Notes: generated by a model from the sequence alone, not told the origin. DNA of 64,000 bases from Enterobacter genomosp. O (GCF_001022965.1 NZ_LECZ01000027.1:558001-622000), one strand, 5' to 3'. Counted from the first letter of the stretch, positions 53,126-63,122 are shown. Program-made: numbers and translations.

Positions 53126-53224
53126 CTACGTGTCACACCAGCCTTCCATGAGCTGAAGCAAAATGTGAATAGCCGCCGGAAACATCAGCAGAACGAGTAA
53201 AACCGTCATTGCGGCAATCACCAT
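53126..53224 (-). CDS. Candidate 32-residue hydrophobic membrane protein
   Basis: ATG at 53224, TAG at 53126, with AAGGAG 7 bases before the start in the context AAAAAGGAGTTTCCAATG. The peptide begins MVIAAMTVLLVLLMF, has a single hydrophobic helix of about 25 residues and ends EGWCDT. A small dyad CTACGA-AA-TCGTAG lies at 53252-53265 in the leader. Strong SD plus one clean transmembrane helix suggest a real small membrane protein, possibly a regulator of a nearby transporter or a type I toxin. It is otherwise the only candidate gene in 52987-53411. Confidence 0.6.
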   Translation of the reverse strand: MVIAAMTVLLVLLMFPAAIHILLQLMEGWCDT

Positions 53225-53314
53225 TGGAAACTCCTTTTTAAATTTTTCATCCTACGAAATCGTAGACCGTATTTTTTAATTGTCACTGGCGCTCGGCTAC
53301 TTTTCTCAATATTC

Positions 53315-53346
53315 ACGGGGACGTGCTTTTAATAAGACATCCCCGT
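53315..53346 (-). terminator. Hairpin downstream of the chemoreceptor gene
   Basis: ACGGGGA (53315-53321) and TCCCCGT (53340-53346) with an AT-rich loop, 66 bases after the chemoreceptor stop. Confidence 0.45.
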
Positions 53347-53411
53347 TAAGGTTTGATTAATTGACGCGTTTAAAACGCTGGAGTTTTACCGTTAAGCTGT
53401 GCTTTTGCTGA

Positions 53412-54959
53412 TCAAATCGCAAAGTTCTCCGTCATCTGCTTCAGGGTTCTGGACTGCTCGGTCAGAGCCTGTGATGCCGCAGCGGACTGCTCGACAAGCG
53501 CCGCATTCCCCTGCGTCACCCCATCCATCTGGGTAACGGCCGTGCTGATTTGCATGATGCCCTGCATTTGCTCAACCGAGGCCATTGAAAGGCTATCCAT
53601 CGCTTCTGCAAGCGTAGCCACGTTGCTGGCGGCGCGTAAAATCGTCTCTGCGGTTCTGGATGCGACCGACACACCGTTGTCGACATCCTCAACGGCATGC
53701 TCAATCAGGGCCCCAATTTCCTTTGACGCCGTTGCGCTGCGCTGAGCGAGATTCCTGACTTCTGTCGCCACCACGGCGAAGCCGCGGCCATGCTCACCGG
53801 CACGAGCAGCCTCGACTGCTGCGTTAAGCGCCAGGATATTCGTCTGGAAAGCAATCCCTTCAATAACGCTGGTGATTTCTTTAATCTTCAGGGCATTAGC
53901 CGAGATATTTTGCATCGTTTCGCTCATCTCGCCCACGGCAGACTCACCTTCGCGTGCCAGTGCCTCCGTCTTTCTCGCGGACGTTGCCGTGTGCTCTGCA
54001 ACCTCGGTGTTATTGCGAACGGTCATCGTCAGCTGTTCCATGCTGGCGGCAGTCTGTTGCAACGCTGCCGCCTGTTCCTCGGTACGAGACGATAGCTCCA
54101 TATTTCCCTGCTCGATCTCTCCGGCAGCGAGATCGACCGAGGCCGCTGCCTCTTTGATTTCAGCGACAAGCGTTTTCAACTGGGTCTGCATGTTGTCCAG
54201 AGCGGCAAGCAGCGCGCCGGTTTCGTCCATACGGGTAATACGTATGGTTGAGGTGAGATTGCCAGCAGCGATAGTATTCGCCGTATTTACGGCCTGCTTG
54301 AGCGGTCGGAGAATACTGCGCGAAAGCAGTATGCCCGTCAGCAGCGCGGTAATAACCGCAGCAATCATTCCCACGACAATCATCATTCGCGTTCGGAAGC
54401 GTTCTTCAGCCAGTCGGGTTTGGCGTTCAGCCATAATGCCATACTCATCACTCAGCGCTTGCTGAATAACGCCCCGCATGGCGTCCATTTGGGCTTTTCC
54501 GGTATTCCGCTCAACGTTATTGATAAATGAATCCATATTTTCGCCCCCGCGGGATACGCTCTCCCTGCGCTGGATTAACGGCTGTGCAAATGACCTTTTC
54601 CATTCCTCTTCAAGTCTGGAAAGGGATGTTAATTTCTGCAGCTGCGACGGATTATCACGCGTAAGCCCCGCAATCTCTTCTACTTTGCTTTTAAACCTCT
54701 CATCACCCTGCGTGAAAGGCTCAAGAACATCCTGGCTTCCGGTGAGCGCAAAACCTCGAATACCTGTTTCCATGTTGATCAGGCTTTCGGTCAGGGAGCG
54801 AAGATTATCGACCACTTTGTAGCTATGGACGTTGAGCTTGCTTACGGCCGTCACTCTGTCAAAGCTCAAATAGAGCAATCCGCAGACGACGGACATTAAA
54901 ACCACAATTGCGCCAAATGCTATGGTAAGCCGGGTGCCGATGTTGAGATTTTTAAACAT
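53412..54959 (-). CDS. Methyl-accepting chemotaxis protein with CHASE3-type sensor
   Basis: 515 residues. TM1 at about 11-31, a helical periplasmic domain with a CHASE3-like pattern ([21 protein letters not shown] near 62-82), TM2 at about 191-211, HAMP ([27 protein letters not shown]) and a signalling domain with the conserved hairpin [31 protein letters not shown]. It lacks the C-terminal NWETF pentapeptide, so it needs help from other receptors for adaptation. Expression is from a flagellar-type promoter at 55069-55095. Ligand unknown. Confidence 0.95.
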   Translation of the reverse strand: MFKNLNIGTRLTIAFGAIVVLMSVVCGLLYLSFDRVTAVSKLNVHSYKVVDNLRSLTESLINMETGIRGFALTGSQDVLEPFTQGDERFKSKVEEIAGLTRDNPSQLQKLTSLSRLEEEWKRSFAQPLIQRRESVSRGGENMDSFINNVERNTGKAQMDAMRGVIQQALSDEYGIMAERQTRLAEERFRTRMMIVVGMIAAVITALLTGILLSRSILRPLKQAVNTANTIAAGNLTSTIRITRMDETGALLAALDNMQTQLKTLVAEIKEAAASVDLAAGEIEQGNMELSSRTEEQAAALQQTAASMEQLTMTVRNNTEVAEHTATSARKTEALAREGESAVGEMSETMQNISANALKIKEITSVIEGIAFQTNILALNAAVEAARAGEHGRGFAVVATEVRNLAQRSATASKEIGALIEHAVEDVDNGVSVASRTAETILRAASNVATLAEAMDSLSMASVEQMQGIMQISTAVTQMDGVTQGNAALVEQSAAASQALTEQSRTLKQMTENFAI

Positions 54960-55068
54960 TACTCTTCCTTAATAATTAGCATAGGTTCATCTTCTGGAGA
55001 TGAATTTTAATAACGGCTTATTTTTTGTGGTTAATGAAATCAGGAATCCATCATGCCCACACCCATGC

Positions 55069-55095
55069 TAATCGGCAGCGAAAATTAATACTTTA
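55069..55095 (-). promoter_or_regulatory. Sigma-28 (FliA) promoter of the chemoreceptor gene
   Basis: On the minus strand TAAAGTAT (55095-55088), 11 bases, GCCGATTA (55076-55069), against the consensus TAAAGTTT-N11-GCCGATAA; 14 of 16 match and the spacer is exact. It is 110 bp before the ATG. Confidence 0.8.
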
Positions 55096-55317
55096 GATCG
55101 GAGTTAAATTATATTTATCACCTAACCAGGACAATTCTCATATTTTATTCGAGACTGTATTTATAACAAAATAAATAATTAAATAAACTTGCAGGCTTAT
55201 TAAATTTGAGATTCTCGAAAACAGGCGGAATTGATATTATTTGATTTCAAAATATTAACAAATGTAAGTATTAGTTCGTTTTTTAAACATATAGGGCGTT
55301 AACGGTTTTTTATAAAT
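55096..55317. other. AT-rich intergenic stretch
   Basis: Between the chemoreceptor promoter and the dcp terminator. No open frame with a ribosome site, no dyad and no RNA gene was seen. Confidence 0.6.
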
Positions 55318-55339
55318 AACCGGACCGCGCGGCCCGGTT
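55318..55339 (-). terminator. Terminator of dcp
   Basis: AACCGGGCCG-CG-CGGTCCGGTT on the minus strand (one G-T pair), followed by ATTTATAAAAAACC, 22 bases after the dcp stop. Confidence 0.7.
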
Positions 55340-55361
55340 TTACTTCCAGCCTGAACGCTTG

Positions 55362-57395
55362 CTATTCGCTCAGCCCGCGATTCTCCAGCATCGGTTCAAT
55401 CTTCGGATCGTGCCCACGCCAGTTACGGTACAGTTCAGCTAAATCCGTACTGTTACCGCGAGACAGAATCGCCTCGCGGAATTTTTGCCCGTTTTCACGC
55501 GTCAGGCCGCCCTGCTCGACAAACCACTGGTAGCCATCGTCCGCGAGCATCTGCGTCCACAGGTAGGCGTAATACCCTGCCGCGTAGCCTCCGCCAAAGA
55601 TATGGGCAAAATAGCTGCTGCGGTAGCGCGGCGGCACGGCGGGCAGATCCAGCCCCTCTTTTTTCAACGCTGCCGCTTCAAAATCCTCTACGCTCGAAAC
55701 GGCTTCACTGATGCCGTGCCAGTTCATATCCAGCAGCGCGGCCCCCAGCAGCTCCGTCATGTCATAGCCTTTGTTGAAATGCGTCGCGTTGAGCATGCTT
55801 TCCCGCAGCGCGTCCGGCATCGGTTCACCGGTTTCGTAATGGCGGGCGTAGTGGGTAAACACCTGTGGATGGCTGGCCCAGTGCTCATTAATTTGTGACG
55901 GGAATTCAACGAAATCACGCGGCGTATTGGTGCCGGAGAGCGTGGCGAAACGCTGGCTGGCAAACAGGCCGTGCAGCGTATGGCCAAACTCGTGGAACAG
56001 GGTTATCACGTCATCCCAGGAGAGAAGCGCGACGCCGCCGTTCGCCGGTTTTTGGTAGTTACAGACGTTGTAGATCACCGGACGGGCAGCAAACTCGAAG
56101 GATTGCTCGACGAAATTCCCCATCCATGCCCCGCCCTGCTTGGAATCGCGCGCAAAGAAGTCGCCGTAAAACAGCGCCATGCCTTCTCCCGTATGGTCGA
56201 AAATTTCCCATACGCGGACGTCCGGGTGATAAACCGGAATATCGAAGCGCTCGACGAAGCGGATGCCAAACAGCTGGCTGGCCGCCCAGAATACGCCATC
56301 CTGCAGCACGGTGTTGAGCGCGAAATAAGGCCTGATTTGCGACTCATCGAGGGCATATTTTGCCTGACGCACGCGCTCCGCGTAAAAAGCCCAGTCCCAG
56401 GCCTGCACGGTGAAACCACCCTGCTCGTCATTAATAACCTTCTGAATATCGGCCTGCTCGCGCTCCGCGCGGGCGCGGGCGGCAGGCACAATACCGCGCA
56501 TAAATTCCAGCGCGGCTTCCGGGGTTTTCGCCATCTGATCGGCGGTGCTCCAGCTGGCGTAATCCTCAAAGCCCAGCAGGCGGGCCTGTCGCGCGCGCAG
56601 CGCCGTCAGGCGAAGGATCAGCGCGCGGGTGTCGTTTTCATCCCCTTTCTGGGTACGCGTCCAGCCTGCGTTAAACAGGTTTTCGCGCGTCTGACGATTG
56701 CGCAGCGCTGAAAGCGCGGGCTGCTGGGTGGTGTTCAGAAGCGGGATCAGCCAGCGATCGTTTAGCCCCCGCTCCGCGGCAGCCTGCGCAGCGTCAGCGA
56801 TCTCAGCGGCGCTCAGCCCATCAAGCTGGTGGGCATAATCCACCACCAGCCCGCCCGTCTTATCGGCAGCCAGCAGACGCTGATTAAACTGGCTGGTCAG
56901 GGAGGCCGCCTCGGTATTCAGCGCCTTCAGCTCGGCTTTTTCTGCCTCATTCAGACGCGCGCCGGCCAGAATAAACCGCTGATACATATCCTCTACCAGC
57001 CGGTGTGATTCGGCATCCAGCACGGCGCGGTCCTGCCAGACGCTCTCCACGCGGGCGAAAAGCACGTCGTTCAGCCAGATATCGTTCGCCAGTTCGGCAA
57101 GCTCGGTAGAGAACTGTTCCTCCAGCTCCTGCAGGTACGCATTGGTGTGCGCGGAGGTCATGGCGAAGAAAACGCTGCTGACGCGCGAGAGCAAAGCGCC
57201 GCTTTTCTCCAGCGCCAGCACGGTATTGTTGAAATCTGGGGCTGCGGTTTGAGAGATAATGGCGTCAACGTCCGCGCGCTTCTGGCGCAGGGCTTCATCG
57301 AAAGCCGGACGATAGTGGCTGTCGTTGATTTCATCAAAATGGGGAGCCTGATATGGCAACAGGCTGATTTCAAAAAAGGGATTGGTGGCCGTCAT
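55362..57395 (-). CDS. dcp: Peptidyl-dipeptidase Dcp
   Basis: 677 residues, M3 metallopeptidase. The zinc site HEFGH is in ITLFHEFGHTLHGLF at about 470, with the third ligand Glu about 25 residues later (DFVEFPSQINEHW). It removes dipeptides from the C-terminus of peptides; cytoplasmic. AGGAGTG precedes the ATG. Divergent from ydfG, as in K-12. Confidence 0.96.
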   Translation of the reverse strand: MTATNPFFEISLLPYQAPHFDEINDSHYRPAFDEALRQKRADVDAIISQTAAPDFNNTVLALEKSGALLSRVSSVFFAMTSAHTNAYLQELEEQFSTELAELANDIWLNDVLFARVESVWQDRAVLDAESHRLVEDMYQRFILAGARLNEAEKAELKALNTEAASLTSQFNQRLLAADKTGGLVVDYAHQLDGLSAAEIADAAQAAAERGLNDRWLIPLLNTTQQPALSALRNRQTRENLFNAGWTRTQKGDENDTRALILRLTALRARQARLLGFEDYASWSTADQMAKTPEAALEFMRGIVPAARARAEREQADIQKVINDEQGGFTVQAWDWAFYAERVRQAKYALDESQIRPYFALNTVLQDGVFWAASQLFGIRFVERFDIPVYHPDVRVWEIFDHTGEGMALFYGDFFARDSKQGGAWMGNFVEQSFEFAARPVIYNVCNYQKPANGGVALLSWDDVITLFHEFGHTLHGLFASQRFATLSGTNTPRDFVEFPSQINEHWASHPQVFTHYARHYETGEPMPDALRESMLNATHFNKGYDMTELLGAALLDMNWHGISEAVSSVEDFEAAALKKEGLDLPAVPPRYRSSYFAHIFGGGYAAGYYAYLWTQMLADDGYQWFVEQGGLTRENGQKFREAILSRGNSTDLAELYRNWRGHDPKIEPMLENRGLSE

Positions 57396-57537
57396 CTTTC
57401 ACTCCTGAGTACGGGTATCCTCCCAGAGTAGGCCAGGCCGCCATCCCCTGCAATGCTGTCATACAAATGTTGCCTTAACGCACCCTCTGCGGCCGTGCTA
57501 TGTTAGTACAACACAAAAAGCGTTGAGGAACAGTGAG

Positions 57538-58284
57538 ATGATTATTTTAGTTACCGGGGCAACGGCAGGTTTTGGTGAAAGCATCACGCGTCGCTTCGTC
57601 GCCAACGGGCATAAGGTTATTGCGACCGGCCGCCGTCAGGAACGTCTGCAGGAGCTGAAAGACGAGTTAGGCGACAGCATCCTGACCGCGCAGCTGGACG
57701 TACGTAACCGCGCGGCCATTGAAGAGATGATTGCCAAACTGCCCGCCGAGTGGCGCGCCATCGACGTGCTGGTCAACAATGCCGGTCTGGCGCTGGGCAT
57801 GGAGCCCGCCCATAAAGCCAGCGTGGAAGACTGGGAAAACATGATCGACACCAATAATAAAGGCCTGGTCTATATGACCCGCGCGGTCCTGCCGGGCATG
57901 GTCGAGCGCAACCGCGGCCACATTATCAATATCGGCTCCACCGCCGGGAGCTGGCCTTACGCGGGCGGCAACGTCTATGGCGCGACGAAAGCGTTTGTGC
58001 GTCAGTTCAGCCTTAACCTGCGTACCGATCTGCACGGCACCGCCATTCGCGTCACCGATATCGAGCCGGGTCTGGTAGGTGGCACCGAGTTTTCCAACGT
58101 CCGATTCAAAGGCGATGACGCGAAAGCGGGCAAGACCTACGAAAATGCTAACGCGCTGACGCCGGAAGATGTCACCGAAACGGTCTGGTGGGTGGCAACG
58201 CTGCCAAAACACGTCAACATCAATACCGTAGAAATGATGCCAGTCAGCCAGAGTTTTGGCGGACTTAGCGTCCATCGTGGCTAA
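57538..58284 (+). CDS. ydfG: NADP-dependent 3-hydroxy acid dehydrogenase / malonic semialdehyde reductase
   Basis: 248 residues from the ATG at 57538, where the K-12 protein begins (MIVLVTGATAGFG). Cofactor motif TGATAGFG, NNAGLALG near 81, catalytic Ser in INIGSTAGSW and YGATK. Reduces malonic semialdehyde and oxidises L-allo-threonine and serine-type 3-hydroxy acids. Linked in K-12 to pyrimidine (Rut) breakdown. Confidence 0.96.
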   Translation: MIILVTGATAGFGESITRRFVANGHKVIATGRRQERLQELKDELGDSILTAQLDVRNRAAIEEMIAKLPAEWRAIDVLVNNAGLALGMEPAHKASVEDWENMIDTNNKGLVYMTRAVLPGMVERNRGHIINIGSTAGSWPYAGGNVYGATKAFVRQFSLNLRTDLHGTAIRVTDIEPGLVGGTEFSNVRFKGDDAKAGKTYENANALTPEDVTETVWWVATLPKHVNINTVEMMPVSQSFGGLSVHRG

Positions 58285-58294
58285 ATGTGCCCTT

Positions 58295-58312
58295 CCCGGC
58301 CTGCGGGCCGGG
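58295..58312 (+). terminator. Hairpin after ydfG
   Basis: CCCGGCC-TGCG-GGCCGGG, followed by TCTGTTTC; 11 bases after the stop. Confidence 0.65.
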
Positions 58313-58375
58313 TCTGTTTCGGGTCATAAAAGAATGGTAGTATGTTCAGGCTAACTCTCTGAGAAATGACAACTC

Positions 58376-59062
58376 ATGGCCGCTGAATCGCAACTTAATC
58401 CCACCCAGCCCGTAAACCAGCAAATCTATCGCATTTTGCGACGTGATATTGTCCACTGCCTGATCCCGCCGGGAACGCCGCTTTCTGAAAAAGAGGTGTC
58501 CGTGCGTTTTGACGTTTCCCGCCAGCCGGTGCGTGAAGCCTTTATTAAGCTTGCGGAAAACGGCCTGATTCAAATCCGTCCGCAGCGCGGCAGCTACGTG
58601 AACAAAATTTCACTTTCTCAGGTTCGTAACGGGTGTTTCGTTCGCCAGGCCATTGAATGCGCGGTGGCGCGCCGTGCCGCGGCGCTCATCAACGACAACC
58701 AGTGTTACCTGCTTGAGCAGAACCTGCATCAGCAGCGCATTGCGATTGACCGTAAGCAGCTCAATGACTTCTTTCAGCTTGATGATGAATTCCACCAGAA
58801 ACTGGCGCAAATTGCGGATTGCCAGCTAGCCTGGGACACCATCGAAAACATCAAGGCCACCATTGACCGCGTGCGCTACATGAGCCTCGATCACGTTTCG
58901 CCGCCGGAAATGTTGCTCCGGCAGCATCATGATATTTTCAGCGCGCTTGAAAAACGCGACCAGGACGGCGTGGAAAAAGCGATGACGCTGCACCTGCAGG
59001 AAATTAGCGAGTCCGTGCAGCTTATTCGTCAGGAAAATAGCGAGTGGTTTAGCGAAGAGTAA
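58376..59062 (+). CDS. rspR: RspR, GntR-family (FCD) repressor
   Basis: 228 residues, as in K-12. N-terminal winged HTH ([59 protein letters not shown]) and an FCD ligand domain. In K-12 it represses rspAB, genes for a sugar-acid dehydratase and dehydrogenase. Here the block downstream contains ydfI and transporters for the same kind of substrate. Confidence 0.95.
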   Translation: MAAESQLNPTQPVNQQIYRILRRDIVHCLIPPGTPLSEKEVSVRFDVSRQPVREAFIKLAENGLIQIRPQRGSYVNKISLSQVRNGCFVRQAIECAVARRAAALINDNQCYLLEQNLHQQRIAIDRKQLNDFFQLDDEFHQKLAQIADCQLAWDTIENIKATIDRVRYMSLDHVSPPEMLLRQHHDIFSALEKRDQDGVEKAMTLHLQEISESVQLIRQENSEWFSEE

Positions 59063-59067
59063 TATTA

Positions 59068-59091
59068 CGCCGCCCCCTTTCGGGCGCGGCG
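59068..59091. terminator. Hairpin between convergent rspR and uspG-like genes
   Basis: CGCCGC...GCGGCG with inner CCC/GGG; 5 bases after the rspR stop and 7 bases from the other gene's end. Can serve both strands. Confidence 0.6.
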
Positions 59092-59097
59092 ATAGGG

Positions 59098-59529
59098 TTA
59101 ACGAACGACTAACACCGGAATCGTGGCGTAGCGCAGGATTGTTTCGGCATTTGAGCCCAGCAAATGCGTAGTGATGCTCGGATTTTTCGACCCGATGACG
59201 ATGACGTCATATTCCCCCTCTTTGCTGAGCCTGATGATTTCATCGCGGACGTTGCCAAAGCGAACCATGCTGTGAATATTCTCAGGAGAGATATCGAACA
59301 GCCTTTTAAGCTCGTTCATTTTCTTCCCGGATTCTGCGGTCATATACTCTTCAAACTTTTTAATATCGGCATTGAATCCCCGCAGCAGAGACCGACTGCT
59401 GGCAGGCAGAATGTTGACCAGGGTAATCGAGGCGCCCTCAGCCTTCGCAAGGTTAGCCGCGTGGCGCACCGCTTTGTCGCTCAAATCCATTTCAAACACA
59501 TCAACAGGCATCAAAATCTTCTTATACAT
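59098..59529 (-). CDS. Universal stress protein, UspG-like
   Basis: 143 residues; YKKILMPVDVFEMDLSDKAVRHAANLA is nearly the UspG opening and VIGSKNPSITTHLLGSNAETILRYATIPVLVVR holds the ATP-binding G-2x-G-9x-G(S/T) pattern. AAGGAGTCAGG precedes the start. UspG itself is elsewhere in K-12, so this may be a paralogue. Placed between rspR and ydfZ. Confidence 0.9.
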   Translation of the reverse strand: MYKKILMPVDVFEMDLSDKAVRHAANLAKAEGASITLVNILPASSRSLLRGFNADIKKFEEYMTAESGKKMNELKRLFDISPENIHSMVRFGNVRDEIIRLSKEGEYDVIVIGSKNPSITTHLLGSNAETILRYATIPVLVVR

Positions 59530-59709
59530 AAGCCTGACTCCTTATTCCAATGAAAGGGTTATTTCCTGAACCCAGCATGACACCGGGAATATAAACCAAC
59601 CCTCAACGCTTCCCTGTCGAAACTATCAGTAAAAGAAAATAACTGTCTGGTTTGTAAATTACCGTCGTGAACGGTCACCGCCCGGCACAATAAAGAAAAA
59701 AGTGTGAGT

Positions 59710-59723
59710 TTGATCAAAAACAA
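59710..59723 (+). promoter_or_regulatory. FNR site of the ydfZ promoter
   Basis: TTGAT-CAAA-AACAA, 9 of 10 to the FNR consensus TTGAT-N4-ATCAA. A -10 TATTTA at 59746-59751 puts the start near 59758, so the site is centred at -41.5, a class II activation position. ydfZ is strongly FNR-induced in K-12. Confidence 0.7.
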
Positions 59724-59816
59724 AAAAATGAAGCGCGGACAGGCGTATTTATATGCCCCGTGAACGGCAAACCTGAAATAGCGCCGTAACGAACAGGTTA
59801 GAGAGGAGAAAATACC

Positions 59817-60020
59817 ATGATGACATACGACCGTAACCGCAATGCAATCACCACTGGCAGCCGCGTCATGATTAGCGGCACAAACCAGTTCGGCGTGATT
59901 AAAGCGATCCACAGCGACGGCCTCAATGCCGAGCAGGTGCGTCGTAGTAAAACGGTGGAAGTGGAAGGATGCGAAGGTAAGTTCGAACCGATCGAGCTGA
60001 TTCGCCTGGGCATGCACTAA
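59817..60020 (+). CDS. ydfZ: YdfZ, selenium-binding protein
   Basis: 67 residues, the K-12 length, [19 protein letters not shown] and [17 protein letters not shown] matching closely. The single Cys in VEGCEG is the likely selenium site of the K-12 protein. GAGGAG lies before the ATG. Anaerobic expression is expected from the FNR site upstream. Confidence 0.95.
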   Translation: MMTYDRNRNAITTGSRVMISGTNQFGVIKAIHSDGLNAEQVRRSKTVEVEGCEGKFEPIELIRLGMH

Positions 60021-60031
60021 ACCGCGTGCAG

Positions 60032-60057
60032 ACATGCCGCCGCGCACGGCGGCATGT
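60032..60057. terminator. Bidirectional terminator between ydfZ and ydfI
   Basis: ACATGCCGCCG-CGCA-CGGCGGCATGT, 11-bp perfect stem with a tetraloop, between convergent genes. Confidence 0.8.
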
Positions 60058-60063
60058 GCTGAA

Positions 60064-61527
60064 TTACCGTTGAGACACGTACTGGGCCACGGTCGCTTTC
60101 GCGCCCTTTTGCAGTAACGTCTGGTATGCCTTCATCACCGCATCAACAAAGACTGATTCCTGCGGTAACTCTTTGCCGAAGATGGCCTCGATGCCGAGCA
60201 GCGCGTTGACCCGACTCTCCCCCTCCGTACTTCCCTTCACTGCCGCCTGAATCACCGCCAGCTGCGGGTCGCTCACGTCGATGGCGTTACCCTGCTCATC
60301 CACGCCGCCGACATAGCGCATCCAGCCAGCCACACCCAGCGCCAGCAGTGGGAAAGGTTTCTGGTCCACAAGGTGCCAGCGCACGGAATCCAGCATGCGC
60401 TGCGGAAGCTTCTGGCTGCCGTCCATCGCGATTTGCCAGGTACGGTGGCGCAGGGCCGGGTTGCTGTAGCGGGCAATTAGCAGATCGGCATAGCGCCCTA
60501 AATCAACGCCTTTCACTTTTAAGGTTGGCGCCTGTTCGTTAAGCATCAGCGCGTGGGCGGCGACGCGGTAGTTCTCATCTTCCATACACTCGTTGATATG
60601 CTGATAACCCGCCAGATATCCCAGGTACGCCAGGAACGAGTGGCTGCCATTGAGCATGCGCAGCTTCATCTCTTCAAACGGAATGACGTCTGACACCAGC
60701 TCGGCTCCGGCTTTTTCCCATTCGGGACGCCCGGCGACAAAGTTATCTTCAATCACCCACTGGCGGAACGGTTCACAGGCCACCGCGGCGGGATCGCGTA
60801 CGCCGGTCAGCTGTTCGATTTTATCCAGCGTATCGGGCGTAACCGCGGGCACGATACGATCCACCATGGTGGACGGGAAGGTAACGTGGGCTTCGATCCA
60901 GTCCGCCAGCTCGCCGTCTACCGCGCGGGCGTAAGCGCACGTCACGTTGCGCATCACGTGGCCGTTCTCCGGCATGTTGTCGCAGGACATCACGCTGAAC
61001 GCAGGCAGGCCCGCCGCTTTGCGCCGCGCCAGCGCTTCCACCACCACGCCAGGCGCGGATTTTGGCTGGTGCGGGTTTTGCAGGTCGGCAACGATAAACG
61101 GGTGATCGAGCATCAGTTGTCCGGTCGCCGGCGAATGACAGTACCCTTTCTCGGTGATGGTTAGCGAGACAATCGCCACCTGCGGTTCGCACATCGCGGC
61201 CAGCACGGTCTCGAGCCCGTCGACCTGCGCATGCAGCGCCTTTTTGACGACGCCAACCACGCGGGATGTCCACGCATCGGCGGACATTTCCGCCACGGTA
61301 TAGAGCTTATCCTGCGCGTTCAGATCGGCAATCTGCTGCTCGCCGCCAATCAGGTTAACCTCGCAGTAGCCCCAGTCGCTGCCCTGCTCAGCCGCGAGAA
61401 TGTCGGCATAGACCGCCTGATGCGCGCGGTGAAAAGCGCCAAACCCTAAATGAACAATGCGTGCTTTGAGGCTGTTGCGATCGTACTGAGGCAGCGTCGC
61501 CCTGGACTGTAATAACGTGTTTTCCAT
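60064..61527 (-). CDS. ydfI: Mannitol dehydrogenase-family oxidoreductase (YdfI-like)
   Basis: 487 residues, polyol-specific long-chain dehydrogenase. N-terminal [16 protein letters not shown] (dinucleotide loop) and SCDNMPENG, then [13 protein letters not shown]; the catalytic Lys is in [21 protein letters not shown]. Relatives are fructuronate/tagaturonate reductases (UxuB, UxaB). The position next to ydfZ and ydfJ equals K-12. Probably reduces a keto-sugar acid with NADH. Confidence 0.92.
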   Translation of the reverse strand: MENTLLQSRATLPQYDRNSLKARIVHLGFGAFHRAHQAVYADILAAEQGSDWGYCEVNLIGGEQQIADLNAQDKLYTVAEMSADAWTSRVVGVVKKALHAQVDGLETVLAAMCEPQVAIVSLTITEKGYCHSPATGQLMLDHPFIVADLQNPHQPKSAPGVVVEALARRKAAGLPAFSVMSCDNMPENGHVMRNVTCAYARAVDGELADWIEAHVTFPSTMVDRIVPAVTPDTLDKIEQLTGVRDPAAVACEPFRQWVIEDNFVAGRPEWEKAGAELVSDVIPFEEMKLRMLNGSHSFLAYLGYLAGYQHINECMEDENYRVAAHALMLNEQAPTLKVKGVDLGRYADLLIARYSNPALRHRTWQIAMDGSQKLPQRMLDSVRWHLVDQKPFPLLALGVAGWMRYVGGVDEQGNAIDVSDPQLAVIQAAVKGSTEGESRVNALLGIEAIFGKELPQESVFVDAVMKAYQTLLQKGAKATVAQYVSQR

Positions 61528-61763
61528 GATTAAGACTCGTTAATTAGAAAGCTGTGGATCGCTGCCGCTTTTTCTGAAGCGGCAGCGCCTGCTGACTACA
61601 CCAACTAGAATGGCAGTCGGGGTAAGAGATTGCTGACATCCACCATACTGATAATGCCGTTTGTCATTTTGATTTATATTAACTTTTGGTCAGGTGGTGT
61701 GACATGAATATCAAGCTGTGTGATAGATTTCAAAAGATATAAACCATCACCACTCTTCTGAAA

Positions 61764-63098
61764 TTAATGTTTTCCCCACTCCTGATACTCGCTCTCGCGC
61801 CGACGAGGCGCAGTTTCAGGCAGGGTCAACAGGCCTACCACCGAGATCGCGCCAAGGACAATGACGTAGGCCGCCATGCCATAGTAGTGGCCGTGCGTCA
61901 TTTGCAATATTTTAACCGCCACCAGGCCCAGAACGCCGCTGCCAATGAGCGAGCCCACCTGCCAGATCAACGCAATGCCGCTACAGCGGATATGGGTCGG
62001 GAACAGTTCCGGAAAATAGGATGCCTGCGGGGCATAGCACATGCTGTGGCCGAAGGTAATCACGGCAATCATCGCTATTTGCGTCAGCCAGTAGCTGTCC
62101 TGATTGATAGCCATAAAGAACGGCACGATAGCCACTACCTGGAGAAGTGCACCCATAATGTAAACCGGCTTGCGGCCAATCCTGTCGCTGAGCGCGCCCA
62201 TGAGCGGAATCGCAATAATCTCCAGCAGAACAGCAACAATCATCGTTTCCATCAGGATCGTGGCGCTGAGACCGTTGGCTTTCCCGTAGGCCAGCACGAT
62301 AACCGTAAACATCGCGAACGTGCAGGCTTCAATCAGCTTGGCACAGACCCCTTTTGCCACAATACCCGGATAATCTCGTACCACTTCTATCACCGGGCGA
62401 GACTCTACGGCTTTGGTCTCACGGATTTTGGCAAACACCGGAGACTCATCAATGCGCAGACGAATAAACAAACCAACCAGCACCAGCACCGCGCTGAGCA
62501 GGAACGGAATGCGCCAGCCGTAGCTCATCATCTCTTCAGGCGTCAGGACGATGTTGAGCAAGGCAAACAAGGCCATCGGCAGCAGGAAACCCGCCGGCGC
62601 CCCTACCTGTACCCAGCTGGCAAAGAATCCGCGTCGTTTGGGCGTAGCGTATTCAGCCGTCATCAGGACCGCGCCCGCCTGCTCGCCGCCCACGCCAAAC
62701 CCCTGCAGTATGCGGATCAAAATCAGTAATACCGGTGCCCAGATGCCAATTTTTTCATACGTAGGCAGAAGGCCGATACAAAATGTCCCTAGCCCAACGA
62801 TCAGGATAGTCATCACCAGCGCTTTTTTACGTCCGACTTTATCGCCAATATGGCCGAACACAATGCCGCCGACAGGACGAGCCAGGAAGCCCACCGCATA
62901 GGTTGCGAAGGCGGCAAGCGTGCTAATCAGCGGGTCGCTGCTCGGGAAAAAAAGATGACCGAAAAACAGCACCGCGGCCGTGCCATAGGCAAAGAAGTCG
63001 TAATACTCGGCCGCGGTACCAATCGCCGAAGCGGTCGCCACGCGCTTGATAACAGGGGTATTATCCACTTCATTTTTTACATCAACTGAACTCACCAT
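61764..63098 (-). CDS. ydfJ: MHS-family MFS transporter (YdfJ-like)
   Basis: 444 residues, twelve membrane segments. MHS pattern at the start: VATASAIGTAAEYYDFFAYGTAAVLFFGHLFFPSSDP and GHIGDKVGRKKAL. The family imports metabolite anions with protons (shikimate, proline, alpha-ketoglutarate). Follows the K-12 order ydfZ-ydfI-ydfJ, though K-12 ydfJ is interrupted by a prophage; this copy is intact. AGGAA precedes the ATG. Confidence 0.9.
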   Translation of the reverse strand: MVSSVDVKNEVDNTPVIKRVATASAIGTAAEYYDFFAYGTAAVLFFGHLFFPSSDPLISTLAAFATYAVGFLARPVGGIVFGHIGDKVGRKKALVMTILIVGLGTFCIGLLPTYEKIGIWAPVLLILIRILQGFGVGGEQAGAVLMTAEYATPKRRGFFASWVQVGAPAGFLLPMALFALLNIVLTPEEMMSYGWRIPFLLSAVLVLVGLFIRLRIDESPVFAKIRETKAVESRPVIEVVRDYPGIVAKGVCAKLIEACTFAMFTVIVLAYGKANGLSATILMETMIVAVLLEIIAIPLMGALSDRIGRKPVYIMGALLQVVAIVPFFMAINQDSYWLTQIAMIAVITFGHSMCYAPQASYFPELFPTHIRCSGIALIWQVGSLIGSGVLGLVAVKILQMTHGHYYGMAAYVIVLGAISVVGLLTLPETAPRRRESEYQEWGKH

Positions 63099-63122
63099 GT
63101 GTTTGTTCCTGCCAAAAAGATG

